From the NCBI GenBank assembly GCA_016648135.1, contig JADDOH010010315.1, positions 24,476 through 88,475 on the forward strand: 64,000 nt of DNA, written 5' to 3'. The DNA is from Agrypnia vestita. Its lineage: Eukaryota; Arthropoda; Insecta; Trichoptera; Phryganeidae. The translations under genes and the position numbers were made by a program. The notes under the pieces are model-generated. The model was not told the DNA's origin. It saw only the letters and a list, made by a program, of their open reading frames with translations, and ran no database searches. How positions within the stretch are numbered: the stretch's first letter is position 1; the number at the start of each line of letters is the position of its first letter. Shown piece after piece: positions 1 to 10,279 of the stretch.

Positions 1-30
1 AAGTATTGTAATAAGACGGTAATATGTACT

Positions 31-360
31 GTCAACAATTAGTCAGAATCGTCTAGAACGCTCTACAAGTCTTTCGTAATAGCTGGAAAGTTAAAGAATA
101 AAAGAATTGCCTGCCGGCGCGGGCGGGTAAGAAGTCTTTCTACGTGCAAACATTGAACGGAGTTTACTAGAAAGTGAACAAAGCAATAATTTGTGAGTGA
201 AATATTTTGGATACATTCAGTGACTATAAATTTAAGAACGGTAATCCGATTTAACGCGTGTCCAGTAACATTGTTATAAATTGGTAATAAATTAAACTTT
301 AAATTATTTTAGTGTTTTCATTTGCCTGTGGAAGGGCCGGTGAGAGCCTGTGCCACGTCT
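31..360 (+). mobile_element. Solo-LTR-like sequence
   Basis: The sequence begins TGTCAACAATTAG and reads through an AG/CT-balanced stretch with a G+C-rich patch near 110-130. It ends near AGTGTTTTCATTTG, a phrase shared with the LTR-like sequence at 58508-59061 read on the minus strand. The segment TCTAGAACGCTCTACAAG near the 5' end also resembles the same part of that element. No internal retrotransposon coding region follows, so a solo LTR or LTR fragment is the simplest reading. The exact right boundary is unclear. Superfamily is not assigned; a Ty3/Gypsy-type element is a guess. Confidence 0.45.
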
Positions 361-490
361 CGTGAGAGTATATATTCATTCAAAATAATTATACGAGTAT
401 ATTTAAATTATTAGAGCGCCCTTCATCAAGCGTAGTCTAGTGGAAATGATGTTGGAGTGTAGTACTAGAGGTTTTGTGTTAGATGCTCGT

Positions 491-592
491 TGAAGTCACA
501 ATACATCTGATTTTATCAAGCCTGGACGTTTTTGTGATGTGTTTCGCTTCAGTAATTAATCCTCTTGGCCTGTTATAGTGATAAAAAAGAGA
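491..592 (+). mobile_element. tRNA-derived SINE, family B, 3' part
   Basis: This is the body of a SINE without its tRNA-like head: a GAAGTCACAATACATCTGA segment, then TCAAGCCTGGACG, TTTTGTGATGTGTTTCGCTT, CAGTAATTAATC and TTGGCCTGTTA. The same order of phrases occurs, complete with a tRNA-like head, at 1691-1855 on the minus strand and at 8745-8864 on the plus strand. It is a 5'-truncated or decayed copy. Confidence 0.6.
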
Positions 593-1265
593 GGCTTAAT
601 GCGATTCATAACTATGTTTATTAAAATTTGGTTAGCTTATTACATTCAGTAAGCATAAAATCAATCGAAAACCACGTAAAAAACTTGTTTGTCACCGCTA
701 AAAACTTGATAAGTTTGGATATTTTTTTGTGTTACCATGTCATAGAATTTTTTCAACATTTATCTTGCAAAAATACAATTATTTCCTAACAATTTTGGAA
801 ACATCTATACCGACTTTTAATAAGAAGACTGATCTTGTAAGGCATCCGTTTCCGATGTAATACAACTGTAGTAAGGAATGATAAATATTCACTTCATCAA
901 CACATCACATCATCATCACATAATATCACATCATCAAAATCAACATTGTCAACCATTTTTTCATACATTGTCAGGTAGAAAAAGGTTAATAAAGCCTTCT
1001 CAAGCGTTGCTACGTATTTTCGCAGAATTTAACGATTTGGTCAATCCAGCAAGGGTAGCCTTGGATATCACTGGATGACCATGTATCCTCCATCCTCCGT
1101 TGAATGTGGCCTGATCATTGCCGTACATTTTCTTAGATTACTCTGCTAGCCACGATTTTAACGTCAAAGATTTTTTATTATATAGGTAACATAATATTAT
1201 TTTAGGTATCTACATTTTTTGTTATATTTAATTTTAAAATAATGAATAATCTAATAATAAAATTC
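593..1265. other. AT-rich stretch, no gene seen
   Basis: No gene or recognisable repeat boundary was found. A CAT-rich simple stretch lies at about 893-940 and creates a histidine-rich 66-codon open frame (878-1078) that I regard as chance. Confidence 0.5.
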
Positions 1266-1645
1266 TATAAACGTCCGTTTATCCCAATTTATAATAATTT
1301 CGTTGTCTGTCCGTCCATACGATCCGTCCGTCGTAACTTCGTGTAATATCCGTAACCTCTTTATTGTAGTTTTTTTTTACTTTTTTTTTTATATACATAA
1401 ATAAAAACTTATTCCTTAGGCACCGACATGTAAAAGAACCATCATTTTTGACAGGTTACAACTAGCAGTTATATTACCTATTGATGGATTTGGCGTTGTA
1501 GAGATTTTTCATGATGATCATTAAATAACATAAACCTTGTAATGTCAACGCGAGTTTAATATATAAATTAATAAATTAATATATAAACAGAATCTCTCAT
1601 CGACAGGTGAAGCGTAACACTGACTTAAGTAGTCATTTTTGAAAA
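1266..1645 (-). mobile_element. Dispersed repeat with hammerhead-like core
   Basis: Read on the minus strand this begins with TTCACCTG and GATGAGAGATTCTG (about 1587-1610). It continues through a TTAAACTCGCG segment and CAACGCCAAATCCATCAATA, and ends near a run of GGACGGAC. The first block matches 36636-36720 in the same order. The middle block matches 36120-36200, and the last matches 23765-23830 and more weakly 24090-24170. The matched blocks imply one family of at least about 350 bp. It may be Penelope-like or retrozyme-like, because GATGAGAG sits where a hammerhead core would be; here the core is mutated (CTGTCGATGAG). Confidence 0.45.
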
Positions 1646-1690
1646 ATAAACACTGCAATAACTTCACTCTACAGACGTATTTTTTTGTTA

Positions 1691-1855
1691 AGCTACAGCA
1701 GGTTGTGGGGCCCAATTACTGTAGCGAAATACGTCACAAAAACACTCCAGGCTTGAGTTAATCACACAGAAGTATTGTGATCTCGTCGGGAATCAAACCC
1801 AGAACCACCGGCATGAGAAGCCAGTGCAATTACCACTGGGTTATGGGGGCCGTTA
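1691..1855 (-). mobile_element. tRNA-derived SINE, family B
   Basis: On the minus strand the head carries an A-box-like AACCCAGTGGTAAT and a B-box-like GGGTTTGATTCCC. These are the internal RNA polymerase III promoter parts of a tRNA. The body follows: ATCACAATACTTCTGTG, then CAAGCCTGGAGTG, TTTTGTGACGTATTTCGCT and CAGTAATTGGG. It is the most complete copy of this family in the window and defines its order: tRNA head, body, then the CCTGTTG-like tail. A 75-codon frame crossing it (1777-2004, plus) is antisense to the SINE and not a gene. Confidence 0.75.
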
Positions 1856-1987
1856 CTTCTTTGTCGCGCTGTAGAAACGATGCCTTTTATGCAAAGCATG
1901 TTGGCTTTTCGAATGTTGGAGACTGTTCGATTAGTTTCTCCTTAAATATTTACAGTATTTACGAGAATAGCCCAGACGACTCCAGAC

Positions 1988-2036
1988 TCGTGAGGGCCGT
2001 TTGAGAGATTTCTCTGTGAGACTTCTATAATTAATC
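1988..2036 (+). repeat. Dispersed repeat C, 3' fragment
   Basis: The phrase TCTGTGAGACTTCTATAAT, preceded by TTTGAGAGATT, is the end of a repeat also found at 4874-4965 (minus), 10188-10278, 28573-28670 and 54418-54541 (plus). Only the terminal part is present here. Confidence 0.4.
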
Positions 2037-2039
2037 CAA

Positions 2040-2480
2040 ATTAATATACTTAAGTAGAATATGACAGCGTTTCTTTTTCAACATTGTCCATAGCGAAGAT
2101 CTCTATTTTATTTTATTTTATTCGGTCATCCAACAGGGAGACATAATTGCTTGGTAGGACAAAATACGGAAAAAATAGTTTAATTTCTCCCACAATTAAA
2201 GGATGACACACATAGACATAATTATATTATAAGATAACAACAGATAGACTTAATTATATTATATACAAGACAATTTGATATGAATGACCGATCAAACAAT
2301 TTTAGTTTCATTTAAGTGATTGTTCCTAATTTAACTTTATCATAAACATAAAAGGTAAAAAAAACTTTATAAAATTATCTAAAAAATATTTTGCGAAGGC
2401 TTTGTCTGTTGTATAATGTGCACGATGTATTAATATTTTTTTGAAACAGTGGTAAAATGAAATTCACCAATATTCCGTTT
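2040..2480. other. AT-rich stretch with possible LINE tail
   Basis: No gene. A TTTTA-type run (2103-2125) is followed by TCGGTCATCCAACAGGGAG, which resembles the antisense 3' tail of a LINE, but the evidence is thin. A duplicated motif AATTATATTATA occurs at about 2219-2265. Confidence 0.4.
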
Positions 2481-2484
2481 CCGA

Positions 2485-2720
2485 TTCGGTTTTCATGCAA
2501 TCTCCTGGCGGGCGGTTTGTGGCGCGCGCGGCCGGAAGTCGCTGCAGGCGGATATTGCGCCCGCCCACGGCCCGATTCAGCCCTGCCGCAATTATTGCTG
2601 CTTATTACGTTTCGTTATTGATGGCACCGCCCTCACTCCTCAACCCATCACTCCGAACCTATTAATTTAATTATTTACCCCGCGGAAGGTAATCGAATCG
2701 AAAATATTCACGTTTTACAA
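2485..2720. other. GC-richer island 1
   Basis: A sharp rise in G+C against the AT-rich surroundings, containing GGCGCGCGCGGCCGG and GCGCCCGCCCACGGCC, followed by homeodomain-type TTATTAATTTAATTA runs. There is no open frame worth calling. It could be a conserved regulatory block; base composition is the only evidence. Confidence 0.3.
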
Positions 2721-3169
2721 ATTGAATTAATTACTTATCGGCTCGCACAAAACTTGAATCGATATTATTTTCGGTTTCGATTACCCTGAAATATTGTGTT
2801 AGACACATAATTAAAACTGCAGTTGGACTGGGAAGATGAAATGACACATTTTTTTGCTAATATGAGGTCCAATCAAAAAGTATTATTTGTTTATTTAATT
2901 TTATTTTATTTATGTATCAATACTACATATATAAAGAATTAAAATAATATAAATTCTTAAATAAAAACACAATAGTTTGCATAGTATTTTAAATTAAAAA
3001 TTGTGCTTGACAAAAACGCATACATACGATCAAAATTGTAACACCTCATTTCCCCGACATCATAAGGTATACATATTCAGGGAAAAAAATAACAGCCTTT
3101 TGGATAACATCAGAAATATTTCAAACGAAAAATGTCCACTAAGAACAATCAATGATTTTTGTATCAATA

Positions 3170-3490
3170 ATCATATCATCATCACTCATCACTCTTGGCT
3201 CTACAACCCCTGTTGGGTCTTGGCCTCCTCAAGAGTCTTCCTCCACTCATCTCTGTTTAGTGGCAGCTCTCTCCAGTTCAGAAGCTCCAAGGCAGAAATG
3301 TCTTGGAGGACGTTGTCGCTCCATCTAAATATTGGCCTTCCTTAGCTCCATCACCCTATCGGCCTTGAGTTCAGCAGGGATTGATGCTCGATCATTCTCG
3401 CCACGTGACCAAGCCACCGAAGTCTTCCCAGTTTATAAATTTTGTGACGTTTAGCTCCTTAAACAGAGTGTAGTGCTCATTGTTGTAACG
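3170..3490 (-). mobile_element. RTE-type LINE 3' end (family L-a)
   Basis: Translating the minus strand gives readable pieces of a LINE ORF2 C-terminus: RYNNEHYTLFKEL near the right edge, then LGRLRWLGHVARM, then RWSDNVLQDISALELLNW and DEWRKTLEEAKTQQGL followed by a stop at the TAG of GTTGTAGAG (about 3200). A GATGATGAT-type tail follows (about 3174-3190). The HVARM and WRKTLEEAK blocks are typical of the C-terminus of RTE-like elements. Frameshifts separate the blocks, so it is dead. A second copy lies at 45345-45700 on the plus strand. Confidence 0.75.
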
Positions 3491-3509
3491 TCATCAATAA
3501 TCATGTACA

Positions 3510-3585
3510 TAATTTAAGTTTTAATCAGTTGAATTTTAATTTTTCATATACACAATTAAAATTCAACTCATTAAAACTTAAATAT
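3510..3585. repeat. Imperfect AT-rich inverted repeat
   Basis: The left arm ATTTAAGTTTTAAT plus GTTGAATTTTAATT is repeated in reverse complement about 10 bp further right, with only a mismatch or two in about 30 bp. It would form a stable cruciform or RNA hairpin. It directly adjoins the LINE fragment ending at 3490. Confidence 0.6.
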
Positions 3586-3812
3586 ACATTTATAAATGTA
3601 ATTACATATATAGAAATTATATATTTTCAGCATGATTCTCCTCTTCTTAATACAAGTGCTCTATTTTTATAGAAGAGAAATATCCAATGAAGTTGTAATA
3701 TAAATAAGAATGATAGTGTTATGATTGTCATTAGCATTAAGAATTGCATTTAAACTAAAAATAAATAAAATATTTTATCTCCTTCAACCTTTTTCATTAA
3801 TTTATTAATATA

Positions 3813-4338
3813 CAGGGTATAACAGAGCTAGTCCACAATACTAAACAGGTGGATGCCTGCTTTGATTACGAGTCGAAAATGTTTAAGCAACCATGATCTT
3901 AATATCAATAGTTATGCAGTTATGCAATATTAAACTTTGCATTTTTTTTCAATATTTCTGATTCATTTTTTACAAAATGTTGCAATATCGTTATAGTAAC
4001 TTATATCGATTACGAAAAATTCATTCGTTTCAATAAAAGTAAAATAAAAATATTAAAAACTCTGAAAAAATTCCAATTGAAAATTGGAAGGTTTTTATCA
4101 TTTTATTTGACTTGTTTTACAGGGAATGAATTTTTTCATATTAGATAAATGTAAGTGTAATGTTAGTCCAATATTTTGCAAAAAATAAGTCGCATATATA
4201 TATTGAAAAAAAATGCGAACTTTGATGTCGCATATCTCCTTACCTATTATTAGGTCATGGTTGCTTGAACATTTTCGGCTCATTATTAAGGTAGGAATCC
4301 ACCTGTTAAGTATTGTGGACTAGCTCTGTTACACTCTG
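3813..4338. mobile_element. Foldback MITE, family M1, copy 1
   Basis: The element is flanked by TA on both sides (3811-3812 and 4339-4340), as expected for a Tc1/mariner-type target duplication. The terminal inverted repeats begin CAGGGTATAACAGAGC on the left; on the right, in reverse complement, CAGAGTGTAACAGAGC. They continue through CTAGTCCACAATACT, then a cACCTGTTTAG-like block, then CGAAAATGTTTAAGCAACC. The mirror symmetry extends further in with gaps, so most of the 526 bp is one imperfect foldback. There is no transposase frame, so it is non-autonomous. Confidence 0.75.
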
Positions 4339-4340
4339 TA

Positions 4341-4870
4341 TATAAATTTGAATGAGATCAAAGTTTAGTTAGAGCTGAAGAATTCTATCGTCTCTACCTC
4401 AAACGCGGGTAATTGGTAAGAAACTAAAATAAATATCAATTAGTTAAATATTTATGTTGTAAAGTTTACCGGTATAAATATTTATTGAAATAAAGTAATT
4501 TTAAATTCTTTATAATATAATTAAAACATTTGTAATTGCTGAAATATTACAAAGAATAAAAAGTAAATCCATAAATAAATAACCAAACTCAACCGAGCAC
4601 ATAAACAGGTAGCTGGATTCTGTTCTAATACAATTTCCTTATAGCCATAGGTAGGGATGGGGCTGCTTCTGTAGAATGGGGTAGTTCGAGGCGATTCCTA
4701 GGTAAGAGAGGGTGGGAAGTCCGAGTTAACGACAAAGGGGAAACCCACCCCCGCACTTCTAAATGCCCAGCCAGTTGTTGCCACCTAACAAGAATAGCAG
4801 AGAGGAACATTCAATAAAGGATATTTCGCTTTCAAAAAAGGAGATAAATAGTACTTTTTAATTAACATAA
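4341..4870. other. Mixed non-coding stretch with small GC-richer patch
   Basis: No gene seen. A GC-richer patch lies at about 4640-4790 and contains a 61-codon minus frame (4625-4810) with no family resemblance. The rest is AT-rich. Confidence 0.4.
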
Positions 4871-4873
4871 ATT

Positions 4874-4965
4874 ATAAGAGTTTCTCAGAGATGAAGCTAT
4901 TTATATAGGAAACATGTATGGAAGTATTTATAGATGACCACATTATGACCTGTATTAGCTAGTTC
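4874..4965 (-). repeat. Dispersed repeat C, minus copy
   Basis: On the minus strand it reads TACTTCCATACATG, CTATATAAATAGCTTCATC and TCTGAGAAA. These are the same three blocks in the same order as at 28573-28670 and 54418-54541. The boundaries are approximate. Confidence 0.5.
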
Positions 4966-4969
4966 AAAT

Positions 4970-5880
4970 GATCACTTTACACAGCGTAACGTTCACAAAT
5001 TCCACCGTAATAACATCAACACACCATAAATTCTTATTTAAAATAATTGATAGAACTATGCTATAGCCATCTATGGTCGAAAATTTATAATCTCATGAGA
5101 TTTATTTATTTTCATTTATTGGTTTTCTTACAGCCATATAATTAATCAATCTTGAAAAAAAACAATAATTGATGTACAGAGTTTTGGGCCAATTACAAGA
5201 AAACACATATATACAATCGATAAAAAAATAAGAAAAAACATGTCCAATAGTGAGTTTGTGTGAGTGTGTGTATTTGTGTGTTTATTTATTTATTTATTTA
5301 TTTTAAAACAATCTTAAAAATTTTCCACTGAATTTAAAAATTTACTTTAACATACATTAATAGCGAATGGAGAGGGTGGAGGGGAATGTGGGACGGGAGT
5401 AGAAGGGAAGATATAATGTACAAATTAGTTTGGGTGCGGTAGTGTAGGTATTGTTTGTTTTATGTTTCTTATTGTTGCGTTGAAAATGTCAATGTGGTGA
5501 TAGATAGTATACATAAATGTCGTCGCTGTATTTTTGAAAGTGAAAATCAATAAAAATATATCAGTATTTCATTGCTCACTTTACCTCAAATCGTAAATAA
5601 TCATTGTACCTAACAAAGTATATTTATTGTTTTTTATATTAATAATATTATTAGAATTCTTATTCAATTCTTGTTTTAATATAAAACTACGTTTTTCCCC
5701 TAGTCTGCATAGGAGGGTTTGAATGGATTATCGACGTTACGAAAAAAATGCATAACTTGAAACGGTCACTGAACAAAATTTATAAGACCTATATATCAAC
5801 GACATATGCAACATTTGATAGAGAAAGGCGAAAGAGTAAGCTTCATGTGAGTGACTAGGGAGGGGGGTGTTTTTTCAAGG
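4970..5880. other. AT-rich stretch with simple repeats
   Basis: A TG-type microsatellite (about 5250-5280) grades into (TTTA)n at 5281-5302, which may be the antisense tail of a lost LINE. A G-rich patch occurs at 5375-5410. No open frame or transposon motif was recognised. Confidence 0.4.
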
Positions 5881-5884
5881 TTTA

Positions 5885-6160
5885 TAAAATAATACTCATT
5901 AACGATTCTCGAATTATTTTCGCGGAGGCTTTTCCGAGCGCATTTTTGCAAGAGAGCCTTGAATTGCCGCCTTTCGACTCGCCCCTTTGAGACGAACGTT
6001 TGGACCTTAATGATGAAGCATTGGGGCGGACAATTATTTGAAATTCCTTAGCTGAAAACCGCCCGAAGTGTGCTCACCCCTTCTCCTCTCGCGAGACATT
6101 GTTCTGGAGTTCCGGGGTACCTGGCCGAACACGGCCGGCTGCTTGGTACGTTTTTGAAAA
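5885..6160. other. GC-richer island 2
   Basis: Compositionally distinct from its neighbours, with phrases such as TTTTCGCGGAGGCTTTTCCG, CCTTTGAGACGAACG and GCCGAACACGGCCGGC. No coding frame longer than chance. It is a candidate conserved non-coding block, supported only by composition. Confidence 0.3.
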
Positions 6161-6436
6161 GGTTAAATTCGCTAAAATATCACTAAATTAAAAATGTCAG
6201 CAAAGTACATTCTTATGAGTAAACACATTTTTTTTTTTTTAAATGGAAGTTTTATGTAAAACCATAGCGAAAATAACCAATAACGATTCAATTTACAAAG
6301 TGCTGCGCTGCAGCTGATTCCAATTACATTAATTTATTTTAAATATTAAATAATAATATATTAAAAAAAAAAATTAACAAAAAAACGTATATCGGAAAAC
6401 TCATACAAATTAGAACAAACACGACATATTTTCATA

Positions 6437-6833
6437 CAAGGTGTCTCGTAGCTAGTAGAAATAACTTTGGGGAGCCCTTCTCATTGAATTTTGATTTTTT
6501 GTAAGTTTGTTTGTCATTTTTTTTTTTTTTTAACTAGAGATGCGAACACGGAATACGTGCCACATCAATATTCTTACTATTTTCAAACTAAGCTAAAGCT
6601 AAAAAAAAATTTATAACTAAGATACTTGAAATTTTGCGGGGGAAGTTTGCGCATGTATCATTCCACCAAATTTTGTCTTCTGCGCATTCCCCCAGTACGC
6701 CAAAATTTTTCAAGAAGTTTGCCGGCAACTGTAACTGTCGATATTTCAGCTAAAGTGAAAACAATATTTTCTATTCAAAATTGAACGAAAATGTCTTCCC
6801 CGAAGTTTTTGCTACTAGCTGCGAGATACCCTG
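6437..6833. mobile_element. MITE, family M2, with nested SINE fragment
   Basis: Terminal inverted repeats of about 45 bp are visible. The left end reads CAAGGTGTCTCGTAGCTAG; the right end in reverse complement reads CAGGGTATCTCGCAGCTAG. Both continue TAG, then AAAACTT-like and GGGGA blocks, and both then reach ATTGAATTTTGA-like sequence. There is no open frame. A family A SINE tail lies inside (6519-6600), so the MITE inserted before that SINE. I cannot see a clean target-site duplication. Confidence 0.7.
6519..6600 (-). mobile_element. SINE family A, 3' fragment
   Basis: A T-run followed by GAGATGCGAACACGGAATAC, then CACATCAATATTCTTACTAT and TTTCAAACTAAGCTAA, matches the tail of the full SINEs at 7366-7562 and 45066-45229. 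The tRNA-like head is missing, which is usual for 5'-truncated insertions. It sits inside a MITE. Confidence 0.7.
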
Positions 6834-7365
6834 AATATTTTTGTCTATATTTTTTGTTTTCCGATGCCTTGGTTTATCGGAATATAATATATTATTTTTA
6901 GATATACCTAATTACTTTTAGTAAATCGTTTTTATACTGTATATAAGTTTAGAAATTGTGTGTGGACACTGTATTTAGCCAATTCAACGAACGATCGCTG
7001 CGCTGCACCGCGCTTGTGTGATATACGTATTACGCGCAGTAATACTCACACCAACCCAATATAATCCTTACAATATAATAGAGATAAAGTTCATCTATAG
7101 CTTCTTTATCATTTACATTCTATCACGAAACCTCCTTTTGATCTTCTTCTCTTTGTTGCTAAGATTCAGTCGCTCAGAACTTCTTGGAGAAACCATCGAC
7201 GCGCAGTAATATCATCAGAGATTCGCTCCATGCAAGTGGACCTTCCAATTAGACCGTTGCATGTGCATTCTCCTCCATATTATATTTACCTAATCAGATT
7301 TTTAGTAAAATAATAAAATGAAATATTTTATTACGAAAGTAAATTATTATGATAAACTATAATTT
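6834..7365. other. Non-coding stretch, no repeat recognised
   Basis: AT-rich with two slightly GC-richer spots, near 6980-7015 (ATCGCTGCGCTGCACCGCGC) and 7190-7270. A 63-codon frame (7018-7209) is hydrophobic and leucine-rich, but has no recognisable family or splice context. Confidence 0.4.
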
Positions 7366-7562
7366 AACGTTATTATTATTTTTTTTAAATAGAGATGCGA
7401 ACACAGAATTCGTGTCAAATCAATATTCTTACTATTTTCAAATTAAGCTAAACACTTGTGCTATGAAAATAGGACCAACTTGCTTGTCTGGAGTGAGATT
7501 CGAACCTGCGACCTTTGGATCACGAGGCGGGAGTCCTAACCACAAGACCAACAAGCTACTCT
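7366..7562 (-). mobile_element. tRNA-derived SINE, family A, full copy
   Basis: On the minus strand the head reads GTAGCTTGTTGGTCTTGTGG (A-box region) and then TTAGGACTCCCGCCTCGTG. The B-box GCAGGTTCGAATCTC follows, then a body with TTTTCATAGCACAAG and AGCTTAATTTGAAAATAG. It ends GCATCTCTATTTAAAAAAA with an AT-rich tail at 7366-7395. This is the standard layout of a Pol III-transcribed SINE mobilised by a LINE. An 84-codon plus frame across it is antisense and not a gene. Confidence 0.85.
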
Positions 7563-8014
7563 ATATTACATTAAGAAATAATATTATACAATATATTTTA
7601 TGAATCATTTTTATATTATGAACAGTATTAATATTAATAGAATATGACCATACATTTAATATTAACACAGGTTTAAAAATTTTACATTTCCGCTATAAGA
7701 ACCCACAAACAAATAATTTAGAAATACTTGAAATTTGAAAAAACGTTAAAAAAATACCGTTTTAACCGTTTAAATGCCATAAACGTGTTAACACGATAAA
7801 CATCGCATGACACGTCGTGCCATAAGCATGACTATACTATACATGCTTTCAATTATACAGAGACCAGATTAAAAACGATTTTAAATATCATTTATTTAAT
7901 ACCATTCTGCTATTTGTACATGACAGCTCCAAATAATTTGTGAAGATCTCAAGTCACCACACTACTCTGTGTAGTAATCTCCAAAGTAAATGTCGTTAGT
8001 AGTTGAAAGGTTTG

Positions 8015-8150
8015 ATTTACTATTTAATTAACCATTACGCCGTAGGATAGAATGCTATATTATCCTATCCTGCTGCTCTAATTTTGCTACGACCACATTT
8101 ATAAATCATCTTATGCACGCTCTTCGGTTGTTGAATTGTAACCTTTCTCA
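8015..8150 (-). mobile_element. LINE 3' end, family L-b
   Basis: The plus strand reads TTAACCATTACGCCGTAGG, then ATCATCTTATGCACGCTCTT and CGGTTGTTGAAT. It is the reverse complement of the better-preserved end at 51062-51550 and matches 46366-46490. In that family the C-terminal coding part and a GTAA-type tail are visible. Here only the final 130 bp remain. Confidence 0.55.
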
Positions 8151-8298
8151 TCGATGAACCGACTGTTCTAAATCGTGAGTATTTCTAAACATCCTATATC
8201 TCCATTTGTCCTGCACTTGCTTATCACATACACCTACACGCAGTAAATGAGAGCATATTCAAAAAATACATATAGAATGCCTTGAGCGTTATACGATT

Positions 8299-8472
8299 TC
8301 CTGTTCATCTTACATGCAGCGACATGATTCCCTGTTCATCTTACATGCAGCGACATGATTCCCTGTTCTTCTTACATGCAGCGACATGATTCCCTGTTCA
8401 TCTTACATGCAGCGACATGATTCCCTCTTCATCTTACATGCAGCGACATGATTCCCTGTTCATCTTACATGC
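8299..8472. repeat. 31-bp tandem repeat (minisatellite)
   Basis: About five and a half head-to-tail copies of a 31-bp unit containing CTGTTCATCTTACATGCAGC and GACATGATTC. Changes between copies are rare (for example TTCTTC for TTCATC, and CTCTTC). The last copy breaks off after CTTACATG. There are no unique spacers between units, so this is not a CRISPR-like array. The near identity of copies points to recent expansion. Confidence 0.9.
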
Positions 8473-8744
8473 GCACACCGTCTCTCAATATGACACAACT
8501 AAATTCTGTTACAAAGCTTTTAACAGGGCCATCCCCCAACATTTGGTTTATCTGACCATGTCAGGTCTTTCGGGAATGCCTTGTGTTTAATTTTTTCAAA
8601 TTATTTCAATGTGTTTGGAGTATACAACCCAAGTAGGTACCTGTATATCTTGTGTTCAATAATAAGTGTATTGGATACCACTGGGTAGGCGTCTATCAAA
8701 AATCAAATATACACAAAATACAAATTTTGTGTAAATTTGTGTGT

Positions 8745-8864
8745 GGGCATGCCGAGGGTTTTAGGATCGATTCCCAGTGAGATGACGATACATGTAACTT
8801 TTTCAAGCCTGGATATTTTGTGATATGTTGCGCTTCAGTATTTGGGCTTCATGGCCTGTTGTTA
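8745..8864 (+). mobile_element. tRNA-derived SINE, family B
   Basis: A B-box-like GGATCGATTCCCAG is followed by GACGATACATGTAACTT, TTCAAGCCTGGATATT, TTGTGATATGTTGCGCTTC and GGCCTGTTGTTAG. The left half of the tRNA head is diverged (GTGGGCATGCCGAGGG). Confidence 0.65.
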
Positions 8865-8869
8865 GAAAA

Positions 8870-9945
8870 ATTAGATTTTTTAAAATTCTATTGATATTTT
8901 TATGTTTTTAAAGAGGTATCCAAAAAATGTTTATAAATGTAAATACTCGACAATTTCAGTAACCAAATAAAAGTGGACTTGTTAGCGGACGATATGATAA
9001 GTATAAATACTATTTATTAGTTTAAGTTATGAATGTAGGAACGAAAATAAAAAAATAATTTTCAATTATGATTTGTGTTAGTGGATTATCCAGTAAGAAA
9101 AAATATTACAAGTTTCTAGTAAGAATGGATACGATTGACTAATTCTATTTAAATATACAGTGGTATTGCTACAAATTACTGAACCTCTGAGAAATCATGT
9201 ATGTCAAACCGCTCTTTCCATATAATTACATTTTTATTTTAACTATTTATAATTACTTTTTACTCTTAAGTACAATACACATTAAAAATCTCATTTTGTC
9301 AGGTACAAATGGCTGTTTTTCTATTACTCAAATGGTTAAAATTGTTTGGATGTTAAATTTTCTCTCGTCGATGGTACCTCAAAGCTAATTTTTATCTTTT
9401 ATATATTATTAGTATAGACTTTTTAAGATATTCTATTCTATAAGATATTTTATTATTATAGACTTATTAAGGTATTCTATTATATAAGATATTGTATTAT
9501 TATAGACTTATTCATTCGTAACCAAGGTTTTATACTTATGCTGTAACTGATACGATTGTTAAGTGATTGCCCGTCCCCCAATAGGCTGCTCAATCGATAG
9601 CTTCGCAAAAATGATAACAAACCTGAGGAATTTTTAAATATTTAAAATAACAAAGCTCTTAAGTGAATAGCATGTTTTATATGTGATAAAACAAAATATT
9701 TATAAATATGATTAAAGATAAATAATATTAATAAATAGTAATGGATTAAACCTCTACATTTAAAAATATAGAAATAGCATTACCAGGTATACTTTTTCGT
9801 AAGACGATTACAGATGTCGTATCTTCAAATATGTGAAAGAGTTCAGATTTGGAACATATCTACATTCAACTTTCAAAAATTTCATAATGTGTGGATGTTT
9901 TTTAGATGGAATTGGTGAAAGTTGCATATTATATAGTGATCACTT
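8870..9945. other. AT-rich stretch with short duplicated block
   Basis: No gene. An imperfect tandem duplication of about 50-60 bp at 9408-9512 repeats TATTATTATAGACTTATT and TATTCTAT..ATAAGATAT. Everything else is AT-rich and unassigned. Confidence 0.45.
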
Positions 9946-9948
9946 AAG

Positions 9949-10176
9949 CCAGGGGCGTGCAGTGGAAATATCGTGCAGCATGACTTTCACAACTATTTGG
10001 AAAAAAAATCGGAATACAACATATATATCGTAACATTTCTATCAAAATTGTTATCATAGTATTCATATTTTGATATAGCATAAAAATCTGCAGCATAATT
10101 ATTTCATTTCTATTTTTTTCCAAAATATACGTCTACAAAAAAGTCATGCTTCAATGTTCTCACTGCACGCGCCTGG
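9949..10176. mobile_element. Short MITE, family M3, copy 1
   Basis: Terminal inverted repeats CCAGGGGCGTGCAGTG and, in reverse complement at the right end, CCAGGCGCGTGCAGTG. Inside them a second symmetric block is seen: GCATGACTTTC...TATTTGGAAAAAAAATC on the left and GATTTTTT-type sequence with TTTTTTTCCAAAATA and AAAGTCATGC on the right. At 228 bp with no frame it is non-autonomous. The CAGGGGCG end is reminiscent of hAT termini, but I see no clear 8-bp duplication. Confidence 0.7.
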
Positions 10177-10187
10177 CCAGCTTATAC

Positions 10188-10278
10188 AGCTCGTAATTCC
10201 TGGGCCATCCTATAAAATAAGTTCCAAACACGTTTCCCATATAGCTTCGTCTCTGTGAGACTTCTATAATTTATCTTA
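10188..10278 (+). repeat. Dispersed repeat C, copy
   Basis: The blocks GGGCCATCCTATAAAATAAG, TTTCCCATATAGCTTCGTCT and CTGTGAGACTTCTATAATTT match the repeat at 28573-28670 and 54418-54541. It lies directly beside the M3 MITE. Confidence 0.5.
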
Positions 10279-10279
10279 A

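Noticed and set aside
878..1078. 66-codon histidine-rich frame
   Set aside because: Produced by a CAT-type simple repeat; no splice or family evidence.
7495..7562. tRNA gene
   Set aside because: A- and B-boxes are present, but the cloverleaf is incomplete and the sequence continues into a SINE body with multiple copies.
8299..8472. CRISPR-like array
   Set aside because: Units are directly adjacent with no unique spacers, and the DNA is eukaryotic.
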